This document shows positions 26,467-35,414 of a DNA stretch of 46,285 nt, piece after piece. The position numbers were made by a program, and so were the translations under genes. The stretch is taken from NCBI GenBank assembly GCA_028284485.1, contig JANQRQ010000289.1:1-46285 (forward strand), written 5' to 3'. Each line of letters begins with the position of its first letter. Positions within the stretch are counted from its first letter, which is position 1. A model generated the notes under the pieces. It was not told where the DNA came from. It did not search any database and worked only from the letters and a program-made list of their open reading frames with translations. The DNA comes from Planctomycetaceae bacterium (GTDB taxonomy: Bacteria > Planctomycetota > Planctomycetia > Planctomycetales > Planctomycetaceae).

Positions 26467-27000
26467 CTAGCGGATTCTCGGAGGGGCGAATCCGGAGAAT
26501 GGATGTCGCTTGGAGCGATACTTGACCTCAACAACTGTGCCCTGAAGTTCCCATTTGTCGTGGGACCGCATACCGAAGGGTGTCCAAATCCATCCGCCCT
26601 TCACCTTGTAGAAGAACGGCGGGTACATGGCGCGATAGGAATGCGGGTAAAGCATTTCATGAGGGGCGAGGGCTTGGTTCGTAATGATCGTTGCCCCTGT
26701 TTGAACTGGGATGTTTTGGGCGGGTGATGGATAGAGCGGCGCTCCGAGTTGTGGGTAGTGACCGAGTGACCCGACTGGCGCGCCGGATTGCGTTGTCACG
26801 GTCCCGTTCGATGCGTCGGCAGCTTTTTCATCGGAAGCGGTCACAACCGACAGTGGTCGCGCATGGGCTTGATAGGCAAAGCGCGCCGGAGCCCGATTCG
26901 GCACTGGTTGGCGACTGATGTATTGGGGTGCCTGAGCGAGAGCCGATTGCGTCACGAACGATGTAACAACAACCGCAGCGAGACGTGCAGTTAGTGACAT
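26467..27000 (-). CDS. Small secreted protein, planctomycete type
   Basis: The product is 177 residues from the ATG at 27000, chosen because AGGGAGGGATCTC stands directly before it and the signal peptide (LAAVVVTSFVTQSALAQA, to about residue 23) begins here; 41 codons upstream are open but not needed. Residues 25-115 are polar and low in order. The conserved-looking part is at the end: Tyr/Pro-rich PHEMLYPHSYRAMYPPFFYK, then VKGGWIWTPFGMRSHDKWEL and VVEVKYRSKRHP. I know no function. It lies 75 bp upstream of the second cysteine-rich gene on the same strand, so all three may be co-expressed envelope proteins. It is divergent from the topoisomerase gene. Confidence 0.72.
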   Translation of the reverse strand: MSLTARLAAVVVTSFVTQSALAQAPQYISRQPVPNRAPARFAYQAHARPLSVVTASDEKAADASNGTVTTQSGAPVGSLGHYPQLGAPLYPSPAQNIPVQTGATIITNQALAPHEMLYPHSYRAMYPPFFYKVKGGWIWTPFGMRSHDKWELQGTVVEVKYRSKRHPFSGFAPPRIR

Positions 27001-27311
27001 GAGATCCCTCCCTGGGAACTGCCCCGCCGCATTGTCCGTTGCGGCGTGTAATTCGATTTTGTTGACCATTCCGAAGACGTCCGGGGTCAGACGTAGTACC
27101 AACATTCGGCTGGTAGCAATCATCGGAATGAATCAATCTGTTCGTTCCGTGACGATTCCGCGCTCTTTCCCGAATTTGTTGTCTCGCAGGAGGTTACGAC
27201 GCCGTTTCTTGCGGAAAATTCGTTAGATCAATTACAATCCCTCAAATCGTTTGGGCTTGCAAATGTGGTACAAACGGTACAATGTCACACGTTTTGAGGA
27301 CGGAGGAGATC

Positions 27312-29705
27312 TTGGCGAAGAAAAGTTCGGCAGCGAACGGCAATGGGAAGACTCGAGTCGATTCAAACGGCGACGATCTCACCGATCGCATACGTTACGT
27401 CTCTCTGAGTGGCGAAACTCGAAGACGATATCTCAATTATGCGCTATCGGTTATTACCTCACGCGCCCTCCCTGACGTGCGTGATGGGCTCAAACCTGTG
27501 CAGCGTCGCATTTTGTACGTGATGTACCACGAGAACCGGCTGACTGCCGACTCGAAACGCAGAAAGTGCGCAAAGATTTGTGGCGATACCACCGGCAATT
27601 TCCATCCACACGGTGACGCAGCAGTTTACGAGGCCTTGGTGCGTCTGGCGCAGGATTTTACATTTCGATATCCGTTTGTCGACGGTCAGGGGAATTTCGG
27701 ATCATTTATCGGGCTGCCCCACGCTGCAGCACGATATACCGAAGCACGTCTGACGGCGATCGCCGAAGAAATGATGGAAGAACTTCGGTACCAAACCGTC
27801 GACATGCGTCCGAACTACGATGCGACCCGTGATGAACCGATTGTCCTTCCCGCACGTTTTCCAAATCTGTTGGTCAACGGAACGCAGGGGATCGCCGTCG
27901 GAATGGCGACAAACATTCCGCCTCACAATTTGACCGAAGTTGTGAATGCTTGCGTCTATATGATTGGCCAGCCGAAGGCGACGGTCGCTCAAGTAATGAA
28001 GTACATCAAGGCACCGGACTTTCCGTTGGGGGGCCGCATCGTTACGGACCGCAAAACGCTGAAGAAAGCCTATATCGAGGGGCGCGGATCGATCAAAGTT
28101 CGCGGTGAATGGAAGCACGAGTCAACACGCCGCAAGAATGCTCCACCGCGAGTCTTCATTTACTCAGTTCCATATGGCGTGGAAACCGGTCCGCTCCTTT
28201 CAGAAATCGGATCAATTGTTGCCGGTCGCAAGCTTCCGCAACTGATCGATGTTATCGACGAGACCAATGAAAAGAACGGCCTGCTGGTCGCGCTCGAGCT
28301 GAAGTCCAAAAACGATGCTGAGGCCGTTATGGCCTACTTGTATAAGCACACTCATTTGGAGCAAAACTTTAATTACAACGCCACGTGCTTGATGCCCGAC
28401 GAGCAGGGCGTGTTGGTGCCACGTCGTTCCGATTTGGTTGTCATCCTCCGGCAGTTCTTGGATTTTCGATTCGATACAATTCGGCGGCGGTTCGAGTATC
28501 AGCTACGCCAATTAGAGCGACGCATCCACATCCTGGAGGGCTTTGCGAAGGTCTTCAGGGGATTAGATCGAGCGCTGAAGATCATTCGACGGAGCAAAGG
28601 CAAGCAGGATGCTGCAACGAAATTGATGAAGGCATTTCCGCTTGATGAAGTGCAAGCCACGGCAATCCTGGAGTTGCAGTTATACCGAATTTCAAAGCTC
28701 GAGATCGATCAAATCCTGGCTGAACTGGCTGACAAGCGTAAAGAGGCCGCACGGATCCGCCGCATTCTCGCATCAAAAAGGCGGATGTGGGGAGTTGTCA
28801 AATCGGAACTGCAGGATCTTTCTAATCGGTTTGGGGATCGGCGTCGTACGAGCCTGGGTTCTTCGGATGAGATTACAGAGTTTGATGCTCAAGCATATAT
28901 TGTTCGTGAGAATACCAATGTCGTCATCACGCGCGAGGGCTGGTGTAAGCGAGTTGGTCGAACAGCAAAAATCGAAAATACCCGTTTACGCGACGGCGAT
29001 TCGGTCTTAGATGCTCTACCGGGTAGCACACTCGATAACGTCGTGCTATTCGCGAGTGATGGAAGTGCGTATACGCTGCCCGTCGATCAGATTCCCGCTT
29101 CATCGGGGTATGGGGATCCGATATCGAAGCACGTCCGTTGGGGCGATGGTGTTTCGTTAGTCGGGGCGGTGACGACGGACGCCAGATTTACGGACGAAGA
29201 CAGGAAATATCGCAGCGAGCCGACACCACGTCCCTTCATCTTGGTTGTGACCGAGCGTGGTCAAGTGATGCGAGTCTCGTTGAGCCATTTTCGTGCCGTT
29301 TCGACAAAGGTCGGGCGAAAGTATTGCCGGTTGCGCAAAGGGGACCGCGTGGTATTCGCGGAACTTGTCACCAAGGCAAAAACCATGTTCGTCGCCACAC
29401 GGAAGGCACGCGTTATTCATTTTCCGATCAAGGAGGTCCCCATCTTGGCTGGGCCAGGGATCGGTGTTATTGGTATTAAGTTGGCATCGGGCGATTTGGT
29501 TTTGGGAGCTCGGCAATTGAGTCGACCCAGCGATGCACTGCGAGTCAAAAACTCGAACGACAAGGTCGTTTCGTTCGGCCAAACGAAATACAACGTGACA
29601 TCGCGTGGAGGCAAGGGGGTACGCACGAGTCAGCGAAACGAGTTTACCGAAATTGTCAGCCCAGCGATTGAGATGATTGATTGGACCGAAATGGAAGAGG
29701 ACTAA
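27312..29705 (+). CDS. Type IIA DNA topoisomerase subunit A (GyrA/ParC-like)
   Basis: The product is 797 residues from a TTG at 27312, which has GGAGGAG three to five bases upstream. An in-frame ATG at 27282 has no ribosome site, and TACAAT at 27277-27282 may be a promoter -10. The breakage-reunion domain spans about 25-480, with catalytic Y142 (AAARYTEARL). The quinolone pocket reads HPHGDAAVYE, placing Ala at the E. coli GyrA Ser83 position (A103) and Glu at Asp87 (E107). The C-terminal beta-propeller (about 520-780) has an RGGKG box in its last blade (765-769), not the first as in E. coli GyrA. It pairs with the B subunit 330 bp downstream. It may be gyrase-like or topoisomerase IV-like, and I leave the symbol empty. 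Confidence 0.9.
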   Translation: MAKKSSAANGNGKTRVDSNGDDLTDRIRYVSLSGETRRRYLNYALSVITSRALPDVRDGLKPVQRRILYVMYHENRLTADSKRRKCAKICGDTTGNFHPHGDAAVYEALVRLAQDFTFRYPFVDGQGNFGSFIGLPHAAARYTEARLTAIAEEMMEELRYQTVDMRPNYDATRDEPIVLPARFPNLLVNGTQGIAVGMATNIPPHNLTEVVNACVYMIGQPKATVAQVMKYIKAPDFPLGGRIVTDRKTLKKAYIEGRGSIKVRGEWKHESTRRKNAPPRVFIYSVPYGVETGPLLSEIGSIVAGRKLPQLIDVIDETNEKNGLLVALELKSKNDAEAVMAYLYKHTHLEQNFNYNATCLMPDEQGVLVPRRSDLVVILRQFLDFRFDTIRRRFEYQLRQLERRIHILEGFAKVFRGLDRALKIIRRSKGKQDAATKLMKAFPLDEVQATAILELQLYRISKLEIDQILAELADKRKEAARIRRILASKRRMWGVVKSELQDLSNRFGDRRRTSLGSSDEITEFDAQAYIVRENTNVVITREGWCKRVGRTAKIENTRLRDGDSVLDALPGSTLDNVVLFASDGSAYTLPVDQIPASSGYGDPISKHVRWGDGVSLVGAVTTDARFTDEDRKYRSEPTPRPFILVVTERGQVMRVSLSHFRAVSTKVGRKYCRLRKGDRVVFAELVTKAKTMFVATRKARVIHFPIKEVPILAGPGIGVIGIKLASGDLVLGARQLSRPSDALRVKNSNDKVVSFGQTKYNVTSRGGKGVRTSQRNEFTEIVSPAIEMIDWTEMEED

Positions 29706-30035
29706 CGGCCTTGGGTGAATTGGGAATCTGGCGTTGACGCCGATTATGTTATCGAAGAATCTCCATATGGTTTGCCCGCTCGGCACAGGCGGAGACTCGG
29801 CAGCTTTGCGAATTGACTGGCGACTGAACTGGCGAGACGCGATTGACGCCTTGTTCGAAGCAATGGAAAGGATGTCCACTCGAGACGCGTCTTATCGAAG
29901 TCCATGATATGCGGCATGCCTCTTTCACCGGTCAATTCAAATACTGTATTAATGTTACCATTCATCAAACCGTGATTACAGATGCGGTCAGCCACTCGCA
30001 GAGTTTCGAGGGCCCTGCTCTGACGAAAAGAACAA
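29706..30035. other. Gap between topoisomerase A and B genes
   Basis: 330 bp with no frame I can support. A minus-strand frame (29744-29965) has no ribosome site. There is no clear terminator, so the two subunit genes may still share a transcript. Confidence 0.35.
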
Positions 30036-31955
30036 ATGGCTACAGCGACTAAATCGAAGTACCGCGCGAAGGATATCGAGGTTCTCGAAGGGTTGGAAGC
30101 CGTCCGGCGCCGACCTTCGATGTACATCGGCGGTGTCGATGCCCGGGGGCTGCATCATCTCTTGTGGGAAATTGTCGACAATTCGGTTGACGAATTCCTC
30201 GCCGGTGAGGCCGACCGCATTTCGGTTACGCTTCACAAGGACGGATGCTCGATGACGGTCACCGACAACGGCCGCGGAGTTCCCGTCGATAAGCATGCCA
30301 AAACGAAGAAGTCTGCGTTAGAGCTGATTCTGACCACGCTGCACGCCGGCGGGAAGTTCTCCAAAAAGAACTATGCGCGAAGCGGCGGTTTGCATGGTGT
30401 TGGTTCTTCGGTGGTTAACGCCCTCTCGTCCGAAATGATTGCTACCGTACATCGCGACGGGCATGAATGGGTCCAACGTTATAAGCGCGGCAAACCGACG
30501 ACTCCGGTGAAAAAGGTCAAGCGATTTCGGGGCCATGGGACACGGATCTTCTTCCGCCCGGATGACGCGATCTTTCGCCGAAATCAATTCAACGCCGAGC
30601 AAATTCGGCAGCAACTCGAAGATATCTCCTACATTCATGCGGGGCTGAAGATCACGTTTCAGGACGAGGTCAAACAGGAAACACATGAATTGTTGCACCC
30701 GGAAGGGATCGCAACTTATTTGACGAAAATCACGAACGAAGAGCAGAAAAAACCAGTTCATGAACAGGTGTTTTCTGCCGAGCGTGAGAATGGCCATTCA
30801 AAGATCGAATGCGTACTGCATTGGACGGAAGCAACCGATGAGCGCATTCGTAGCTATGTCAACGGAATTCGGACACACGCGGGGGGCACGCACGAAAGCG
30901 GTCTACGGTCGGGCATTGCCAAGGCCGTCAAAAACTACATGGATGTGCATAACATCAAACAAAAAGGTTTGTCCATAACGGCCGAGGACATTCGGGAAGG
31001 CATTGTTGCGATTCTATCGGTCTTCCATAACGACCCGATGTTCCAGGGGCAGACCAAAGACAAATTGAATAATCCGGAAATGTCCGGGCAAGTGGAAGGA
31101 CTAATTCGGCAAGGGCTCGAATCGTGGTTGAACAATAACCCATCGATTGCCGATGCGATTATCGGTCGCATCGTTCTGGCTGCACGGGCACGTTTGGCAA
31201 GTCGCGATGCGGCAAGCGAGATTCGTCGCAAGACTCCGTCCTCACGCAAAACGAATCTTCCAGGGAAATTGCTCGACTGCCGTTCAAGTAAGCCGGCAGA
31301 ATCGGAGTTATTCGTCGTCGAAGGAGATTCGGCGGGAGGCACTGCGGCGATGGGCCGCGAGAGTCGAACGCAGGCGATTCTTCCACTGCGAGGCAAGATT
31401 CTCAATACCGAGTCGCTATCTGTTTCGAGGATCTTGGATAACCAAGAAATCAAAGATTTAGTCGAGGCCCTCGGCACGGGAATTGGGGCGAACTTCGATA
31501 TTCGCCGTTTGCGGTATCACCGCATTATCTTGCTGATGGACGCAGATAGTGATGGATATCACATCAGTACATTGTTGCTGACGTTTTTCTTTCGGCATAT
31601 GCGCGAGTTAATTCGTCAAGGAAAACTGTTTATTGCTCAACCGCCACTTTATCGCATTGAGGTGGGCGATGAGACTTTCTATGCCCAAGATGACGCACAA
31701 AAAGAGGAGATCCTTTCCTCGTTGCCGGCGAATCGGAAGCGCGAAGTCGACCGGTTTAAGGGGTTGGGCGAAATGAATGCTAAACAACTAAGCGAGACAA
31801 CATTATCGCCCAAAACTCGCGTCCTCTTGCGCGTGGACATCGAAAGTCAAATCGAAGCGGACCGCACATTCCAGCAGTTACTCGGACGCGATGCCAGCGA
31901 ACGCTATCGGGTGATCATGGATGAAGCCACACTCGTTGACGATCTCGACTACTAG
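30036..31955 (+). CDS. Type IIA DNA topoisomerase subunit B (GyrB/ParE-like)
   Basis: The product is 639 residues, the size of a ParE or short GyrB. The GHKL ATPase part (about 15-220) has WEIVDNSVDE with E45/N49, DNGRG at 77-81 and GGLHGVGSS at 117-125. The transducer domain follows. The Toprim domain starts at E429 (VVEGDSAGGTAAMGRESRTQ), with the metal-binding D502-x-D504-x-D506 in MDADSDGYHI, where GyrB normally has DADVDGSHI. The C-terminus has the usual DRFKGLGEMN. All catalytic residues are kept, so the A2B2 complex should be an active ATP-dependent topoisomerase. The order A before B is less usual. Chromosomal gyrase genes are presumably elsewhere, making this a second pair (inferred). 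Confidence 0.92.
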   Translation: MATATKSKYRAKDIEVLEGLEAVRRRPSMYIGGVDARGLHHLLWEIVDNSVDEFLAGEADRISVTLHKDGCSMTVTDNGRGVPVDKHAKTKKSALELILTTLHAGGKFSKKNYARSGGLHGVGSSVVNALSSEMIATVHRDGHEWVQRYKRGKPTTPVKKVKRFRGHGTRIFFRPDDAIFRRNQFNAEQIRQQLEDISYIHAGLKITFQDEVKQETHELLHPEGIATYLTKITNEEQKKPVHEQVFSAERENGHSKIECVLHWTEATDERIRSYVNGIRTHAGGTHESGLRSGIAKAVKNYMDVHNIKQKGLSITAEDIREGIVAILSVFHNDPMFQGQTKDKLNNPEMSGQVEGLIRQGLESWLNNNPSIADAIIGRIVLAARARLASRDAASEIRRKTPSSRKTNLPGKLLDCRSSKPAESELFVVEGDSAGGTAAMGRESRTQAILPLRGKILNTESLSVSRILDNQEIKDLVEALGTGIGANFDIRRLRYHRIILLMDADSDGYHISTLLLTFFFRHMRELIRQGKLFIAQPPLYRIEVGDETFYAQDDAQKEEILSSLPANRKREVDRFKGLGEMNAKQLSETTLSPKTRVLLRVDIESQIEADRTFQQLLGRDASERYRVIMDEATLVDDLDY

Positions 31956-32383
31956 TGTCAATTGTCGTTGAGTTCTCGTTGCGGCAGAACATTCTCTTCG
32001 GTCTATGCGCATCGCTGTGCGCTTGCTGGTTCGAAGCTGGAATAAACGGCGACTGCTTGATCGGCAGGTGATTCACTGGACATTCCCGTGATTTCCGGTC
32101 GCAGTTGCGACCGATTGCAGCACTTCGATTTGGGCCAGTTTTCCTTAGTTCCGTGAAACTTCCAAGCGGACGGCGATTCTCACGCCTTGGGAGTATCGAC
32201 AAGTTCACTTTTTTTCGCTCGTTCTTCGGTTATCATGAATTCGGCTTATCCATTCTTACTCCCGTCTAGAGCAAGTTGCTCTTTCGTATGCCTACGAAGT
32301 ACGATTCTGACAAGGTTAATGAGGTATGACCCCGAGGCAGAATGATGTCACGTTTTTTGAAAACGCTATAGAGTCGAGAATCC
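31956..32383. other. Gap before the glycan cassette
   Basis: About 430 bp without a supported gene. It has the hairpin at 32096-32113 and a tight inverted repeat AGAGCAA-G-TTGCTCT at 32268-32282 followed by TT. It probably holds the end of the topoisomerase transcript and the promoter of the nucleotide-sugar dehydrogenase gene. Confidence 0.4.
32096..32113 (+). terminator. Hairpin downstream of topoisomerase subunit B
   Basis: CGGTCGC (32096-32102), loop AGTT, GCGACCG (32107-32113): a perfect GC-rich stem 141 bp after the stop. No T run follows, so its function as a terminator is uncertain. Confidence 0.4.
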
Positions 32384-33568
32384 ATGTCGGCTGATTTGTG
32401 CATTATCGGTGGGGCAGGGCATGTTGGTTTGCCACTCGCATTGGCATTCGCCAATAAGGGTATGCGCGTCCACATTTGTGACCTGAATGAGTCGGCCCTC
32501 GAAGTCATCCAAAATGGGCAAATGCCGTTTTCAGAGGATGGCGCGGAGGAACTATTGCGGAAAGCCCTCGACCAGGATTTGCTGTCCTTTTCCACCGATA
32601 CAGCATCGATCAGTGGATCGCCGATTGTTGTCGTCACGATTGCCACTCCGGTTGATGAATTTCTCAATCCCGATACGCATGTCATGAAGCGTTGGGCGGA
32701 CGAGACGATTCCCCATTTTTCGGACGATCAACTCTTAATCCTCAGGTCGACGGTCTATCCGGGGACGACGAACTGGTTGGAGCGTTACCTACGTGCGAAA
32801 AACAGGCAGATTAGGCTGGCCTATTGTCCAGAGCGGATTGCTCAGGGCCGTGCTGTTCGCGAACTATGCGATCTACCGCAGATCGTCAGCGGCACTTCAC
32901 CCGAAGCTGAGGATGAGTCGGCAAAACTGTTCGAACATCTCGCACCAGAAGTCATCCGACTGACCCCGCTCGAGGCGGAATTCGCCAAATTATTCACGAA
33001 CTCGTACCGATACATCGTTTTTGGTGTGATCAATCAGTTTTATATGTTGGCGACCCAGCACGGGGCAGATTTTCATCGCATATTGCATGCTTGTCGCCAC
33101 AACTATCCGCGTATGACGAACACTCCCGATGCTGGTCTGACGGCAGGGCCATGTCTGCTCAAGGATACAATGCAACTTGCCGCGTTTAGTAACAATCATT
33201 TCAGCCTCGGTCACGACGCGATGCTGGTCAACGAGGGATTACCCGCTTTCCTCATCGAACAAGTCAAACGCGAAGTCGATCTTTCCAACATGACGGCAGG
33301 AATCCTCGGGATGGCCTTCAAGGGAGACAGCGACGACATTCGCGATTCATTAAGTTTTCGCTTGCGAAAGCTACTACTCTTGGAAGCGAAGGAAGTTCTG
33401 TGTAGTGATCCATTTGTAAACGATTCTCGATTGGTGGATCAGAACCGATTGCTTGCAGAATCGGATGTCATATTTGTTGCGACACCCCATCGTGCGTACC
33501 GTGATCTTCAGATTCCGGGGCATGTGAAATTGGTCGACGTTTGGAATTGCGTCAGAAAGCAGCCATGA
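32384..33568 (+). CDS. Nucleotide-sugar dehydrogenase (UDP-glucose / UDP-ManNAc dehydrogenase family)
   Basis: The product is 394 residues. The N-terminal NAD domain has GGAGHVGLPLA (9-19), like WecC/WbpA enzymes. The middle domain has YCPERIAQG (147-155), and the catalytic loop AGPCLLKDTMQL carries C257, K260 and D261. The C-terminal domain begins near 285 with GILGMAFKGDSDDIRDS. All catalytic residues are kept. It should oxidise the C6 hydroxyl of a nucleotide sugar to a uronic acid, in the cytoplasm. The specific sugar is not determinable. It overlaps the next gene (ATGA), an epimerase that would act on the product or a related nucleotide sugar. Confidence 0.9.
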   Translation: MSADLCIIGGAGHVGLPLALAFANKGMRVHICDLNESALEVIQNGQMPFSEDGAEELLRKALDQDLLSFSTDTASISGSPIVVVTIATPVDEFLNPDTHVMKRWADETIPHFSDDQLLILRSTVYPGTTNWLERYLRAKNRQIRLAYCPERIAQGRAVRELCDLPQIVSGTSPEAEDESAKLFEHLAPEVIRLTPLEAEFAKLFTNSYRYIVFGVINQFYMLATQHGADFHRILHACRHNYPRMTNTPDAGLTAGPCLLKDTMQLAAFSNNHFSLGHDAMLVNEGLPAFLIEQVKREVDLSNMTAGILGMAFKGDSDDIRDSLSFRLRKLLLLEAKEVLCSDPFVNDSRLVDQNRLLAESDVIFVATPHRAYRDLQIPGHVKLVDVWNCVRKQP

Positions 33569-34599
33569 AGATTGCGATTACTGGTTCCGCCGGTTTTATC
33601 GGTGGTTACCTCGTTCAAGAGTTGTTGGACCGCGGCCACGAAGTTGTCGGCATTGACAATTTTTCCAAGTATGGTCCGGTCGAGAAGAGCTACCAAAATC
33701 ATGAGCGGTATCAATTCATCGAGGGTGATGCGAAAGATGTCAACCTACTGACTGACGTTCTTAACGATTGCGACCAGTTTGTTGCAGCTGCTGCCATGAT
33801 CGGAGGGATTTCGTACTTTCACGAGTATGCCTACGACCTTCTGGCAGAGAATGAACGGATTATTGCGGCGGCCTGCGACGCTGCTTTGGTGGCCTTTAAT
33901 CAGGCCAAATTACAGAAGATTACACTGCTCAGCAGCAGTATGGTCTACGAGAACGCGACGATCTTCCCGACACCGGAAGGACATGAACACCAATGCCCGC
34001 CCCCCAGCAGCACTTACGGTTTCCAAAAGCTCGCGTGTGAGTACTTTGTGAAAGGCTTGTACGAGCAGTACAAAGTTCCCTACACGATATGCAGACCATT
34101 CAACTGTGTCGGAATCGGCGAACGTCGTGCGCTGGGCGACAGGGAGATCACAAGCGGAAACGTGAAACTGGCGATGAGCCACGTTGTTCCCGATCTCGTC
34201 CAAAAAGTGCTCCGCGGTCAGGACCCTTTGCACATCCTCGGGTCGGGCCAACAGGTGAGGTGCTACACCTATGGGGGCGATTTGGCCATGGGGATTGCTT
34301 TGGCTATCGAAAGCGAGCAAGCCAAGCTTGAGGCGTTTAACCTTTCAACACCAGTGAACTCCACTGTGCTGGAGGTCGCTGAACTGATCTGGAACAAAGT
34401 CCACGGTGTGGACGGCGGCAGTATCCCGCCATTCACTTATGTATCCGACGAGCCATTCGAGTATGACGTTCAAAGAAGAATCCCTGATGTCAACAAGGCC
34501 AAGCAGGTTCTTGGGTTCGAAGCGACGACGTCATTATCGACAATGCTCGATGAGGTGATTCCCTGGGTGCGTCAGGAGATCGACGCCGGACGCATTTAA
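33565..34599 (+). CDS. NAD-dependent nucleotide-sugar epimerase/dehydratase (extended SDR)
   Basis: The product is 344 residues from the ATG at 33565, overlapping the dehydrogenase stop as ATGA; a TTG eight codons earlier lies inside the dehydrogenase gene. The Rossmann motif GSAGFIGG is at 7-14, and the catalytic set is S123-S125 (SSSMVY), Y151 and K155 (TYGFQK). The end of the substrate domain resembles GalE/RmlB-like enzymes (GSGQQVRCYTYGGDLAMGI). It probably converts the sugar nucleotide of the preceding enzyme or another precursor for the glycosyltransferases downstream. Confidence 0.9.
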   Translation: MKIAITGSAGFIGGYLVQELLDRGHEVVGIDNFSKYGPVEKSYQNHERYQFIEGDAKDVNLLTDVLNDCDQFVAAAAMIGGISYFHEYAYDLLAENERIIAAACDAALVAFNQAKLQKITLLSSSMVYENATIFPTPEGHEHQCPPPSSTYGFQKLACEYFVKGLYEQYKVPYTICRPFNCVGIGERRALGDREITSGNVKLAMSHVVPDLVQKVLRGQDPLHILGSGQQVRCYTYGGDLAMGIALAIESEQAKLEAFNLSTPVNSTVLEVAELIWNKVHGVDGGSIPPFTYVSDEPFEYDVQRRIPDVNKAKQVLGFEATTSLSTMLDEVIPWVRQEIDAGRI

Positions 34600-34664
34600 A
34601 GTTCGGGTCGCGTTGACCGCGAAGACTCTGCCAAGCGATGCGAGCGAATTGACTGGGCCAGGCT

Positions 34665-35414
34665 GTGAATCAGGAAACTCGGTTTTCCATTGTTGTTCCT
34701 GTATACAATGAAGAGAAAACGATCGGCGAGTTTTGCGCGGCGGCCCGCGCTGGATTGAAGGCAGATTGTGAAATCCTCATTTGTTACGACTTCGATGAAG
34801 ATTCCACACTGCCGGCGCTGCAAGAATTGCCGGCCGACGAGAAGCCCGAGCATATGCGTCTCGTACGAAATGACTTGGGACGTGGTGTTCGCTACGCCAT
34901 CGAGGCTGGTATGCGTGCTGCTGAAACTCCGATCGTCGTGGTCATGATGTGTGACCTTTCTGATGAATTTTCGGTTGTGTTGGAATTGGTGTCCCGCGCC
35001 GAGCAGGGGGCGGCAGTCGTTTGTGCGAGTCGATATATGTCCGGTGGCGGGCAAGTCGGCGGGCCATGGTTAAAAAAAACGTTAAGCCGCATGGCTGGTG
35101 TGAGTCTCTATTGGTTGGCCGGTTTGCCCACACATGATGCGACAAACAGCTTCAAGGCTTACCGAAGCGATTACTTGAAGAACGTCGAAATTGAGAGCCA
35201 GGCCGGTTTCAGTCTTGGAATTGAGTTAACTGTAAAGGCCCACTTCTTCGGTTATCGAGTCGAAGAAGTCCCGACGATCTGGCATGATCGTTCCGAGGGC
35301 GAAAGTCGATTTCGTCTATTTGCCTGGTTACCTCAGTATTTGCGCTGGTACTTCTGGGCATTAATCCAGCGTTGGTTCAAACCGCGACTTGCCAACCGAA
35401 ACGGCAATTCATGA
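34665..35414 (+). CDS. Glycosyltransferase family 2 (polyprenyl-phosphate sugar transferase-like)
   Basis: The product has 249 residues from a GTG at 34665; no ATG lies upstream in frame after the epimerase stop, and the GT2 fold starts at once (FSIVVPVYNEEKTIGEF). The acidic patch after the second strand is MMCDLSDE (about 95-101), where DPM1-like enzymes have DADLSHP. The acceptor end has GFSLGIELTVKAHFFGYRVE and EVPTIWHDRSEGESRF, also DPM1-like. It is mostly soluble, with a weakly hydrophobic C-terminus. Together with the following GT39-like gene (overlap ATGA) it suggests a lipid-linked sugar donor made here and used by the membrane transferase. Confidence 0.87.
   Translation: MNQETRFSIVVPVYNEEKTIGEFCAAARAGLKADCEILICYDFDEDSTLPALQELPADEKPEHMRLVRNDLGRGVRYAIEAGMRAAETPIVVVMMCDLSDEFSVVLELVSRAEQGAAVVCASRYMSGGGQVGGPWLKKTLSRMAGVSLYWLAGLPTHDATNSFKAYRSDYLKNVEIESQAGFSLGIELTVKAHFFGYRVEEVPTIWHDRSEGESRFRLFAWLPQYLRWYFWALIQRWFKPRLANRNGNS

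Noticed and set aside
29744..30127. Minus-strand 127-codon frame between the topoisomerase genes
   Set aside because: It overlaps the start of subunit B and lacks a ribosome site.
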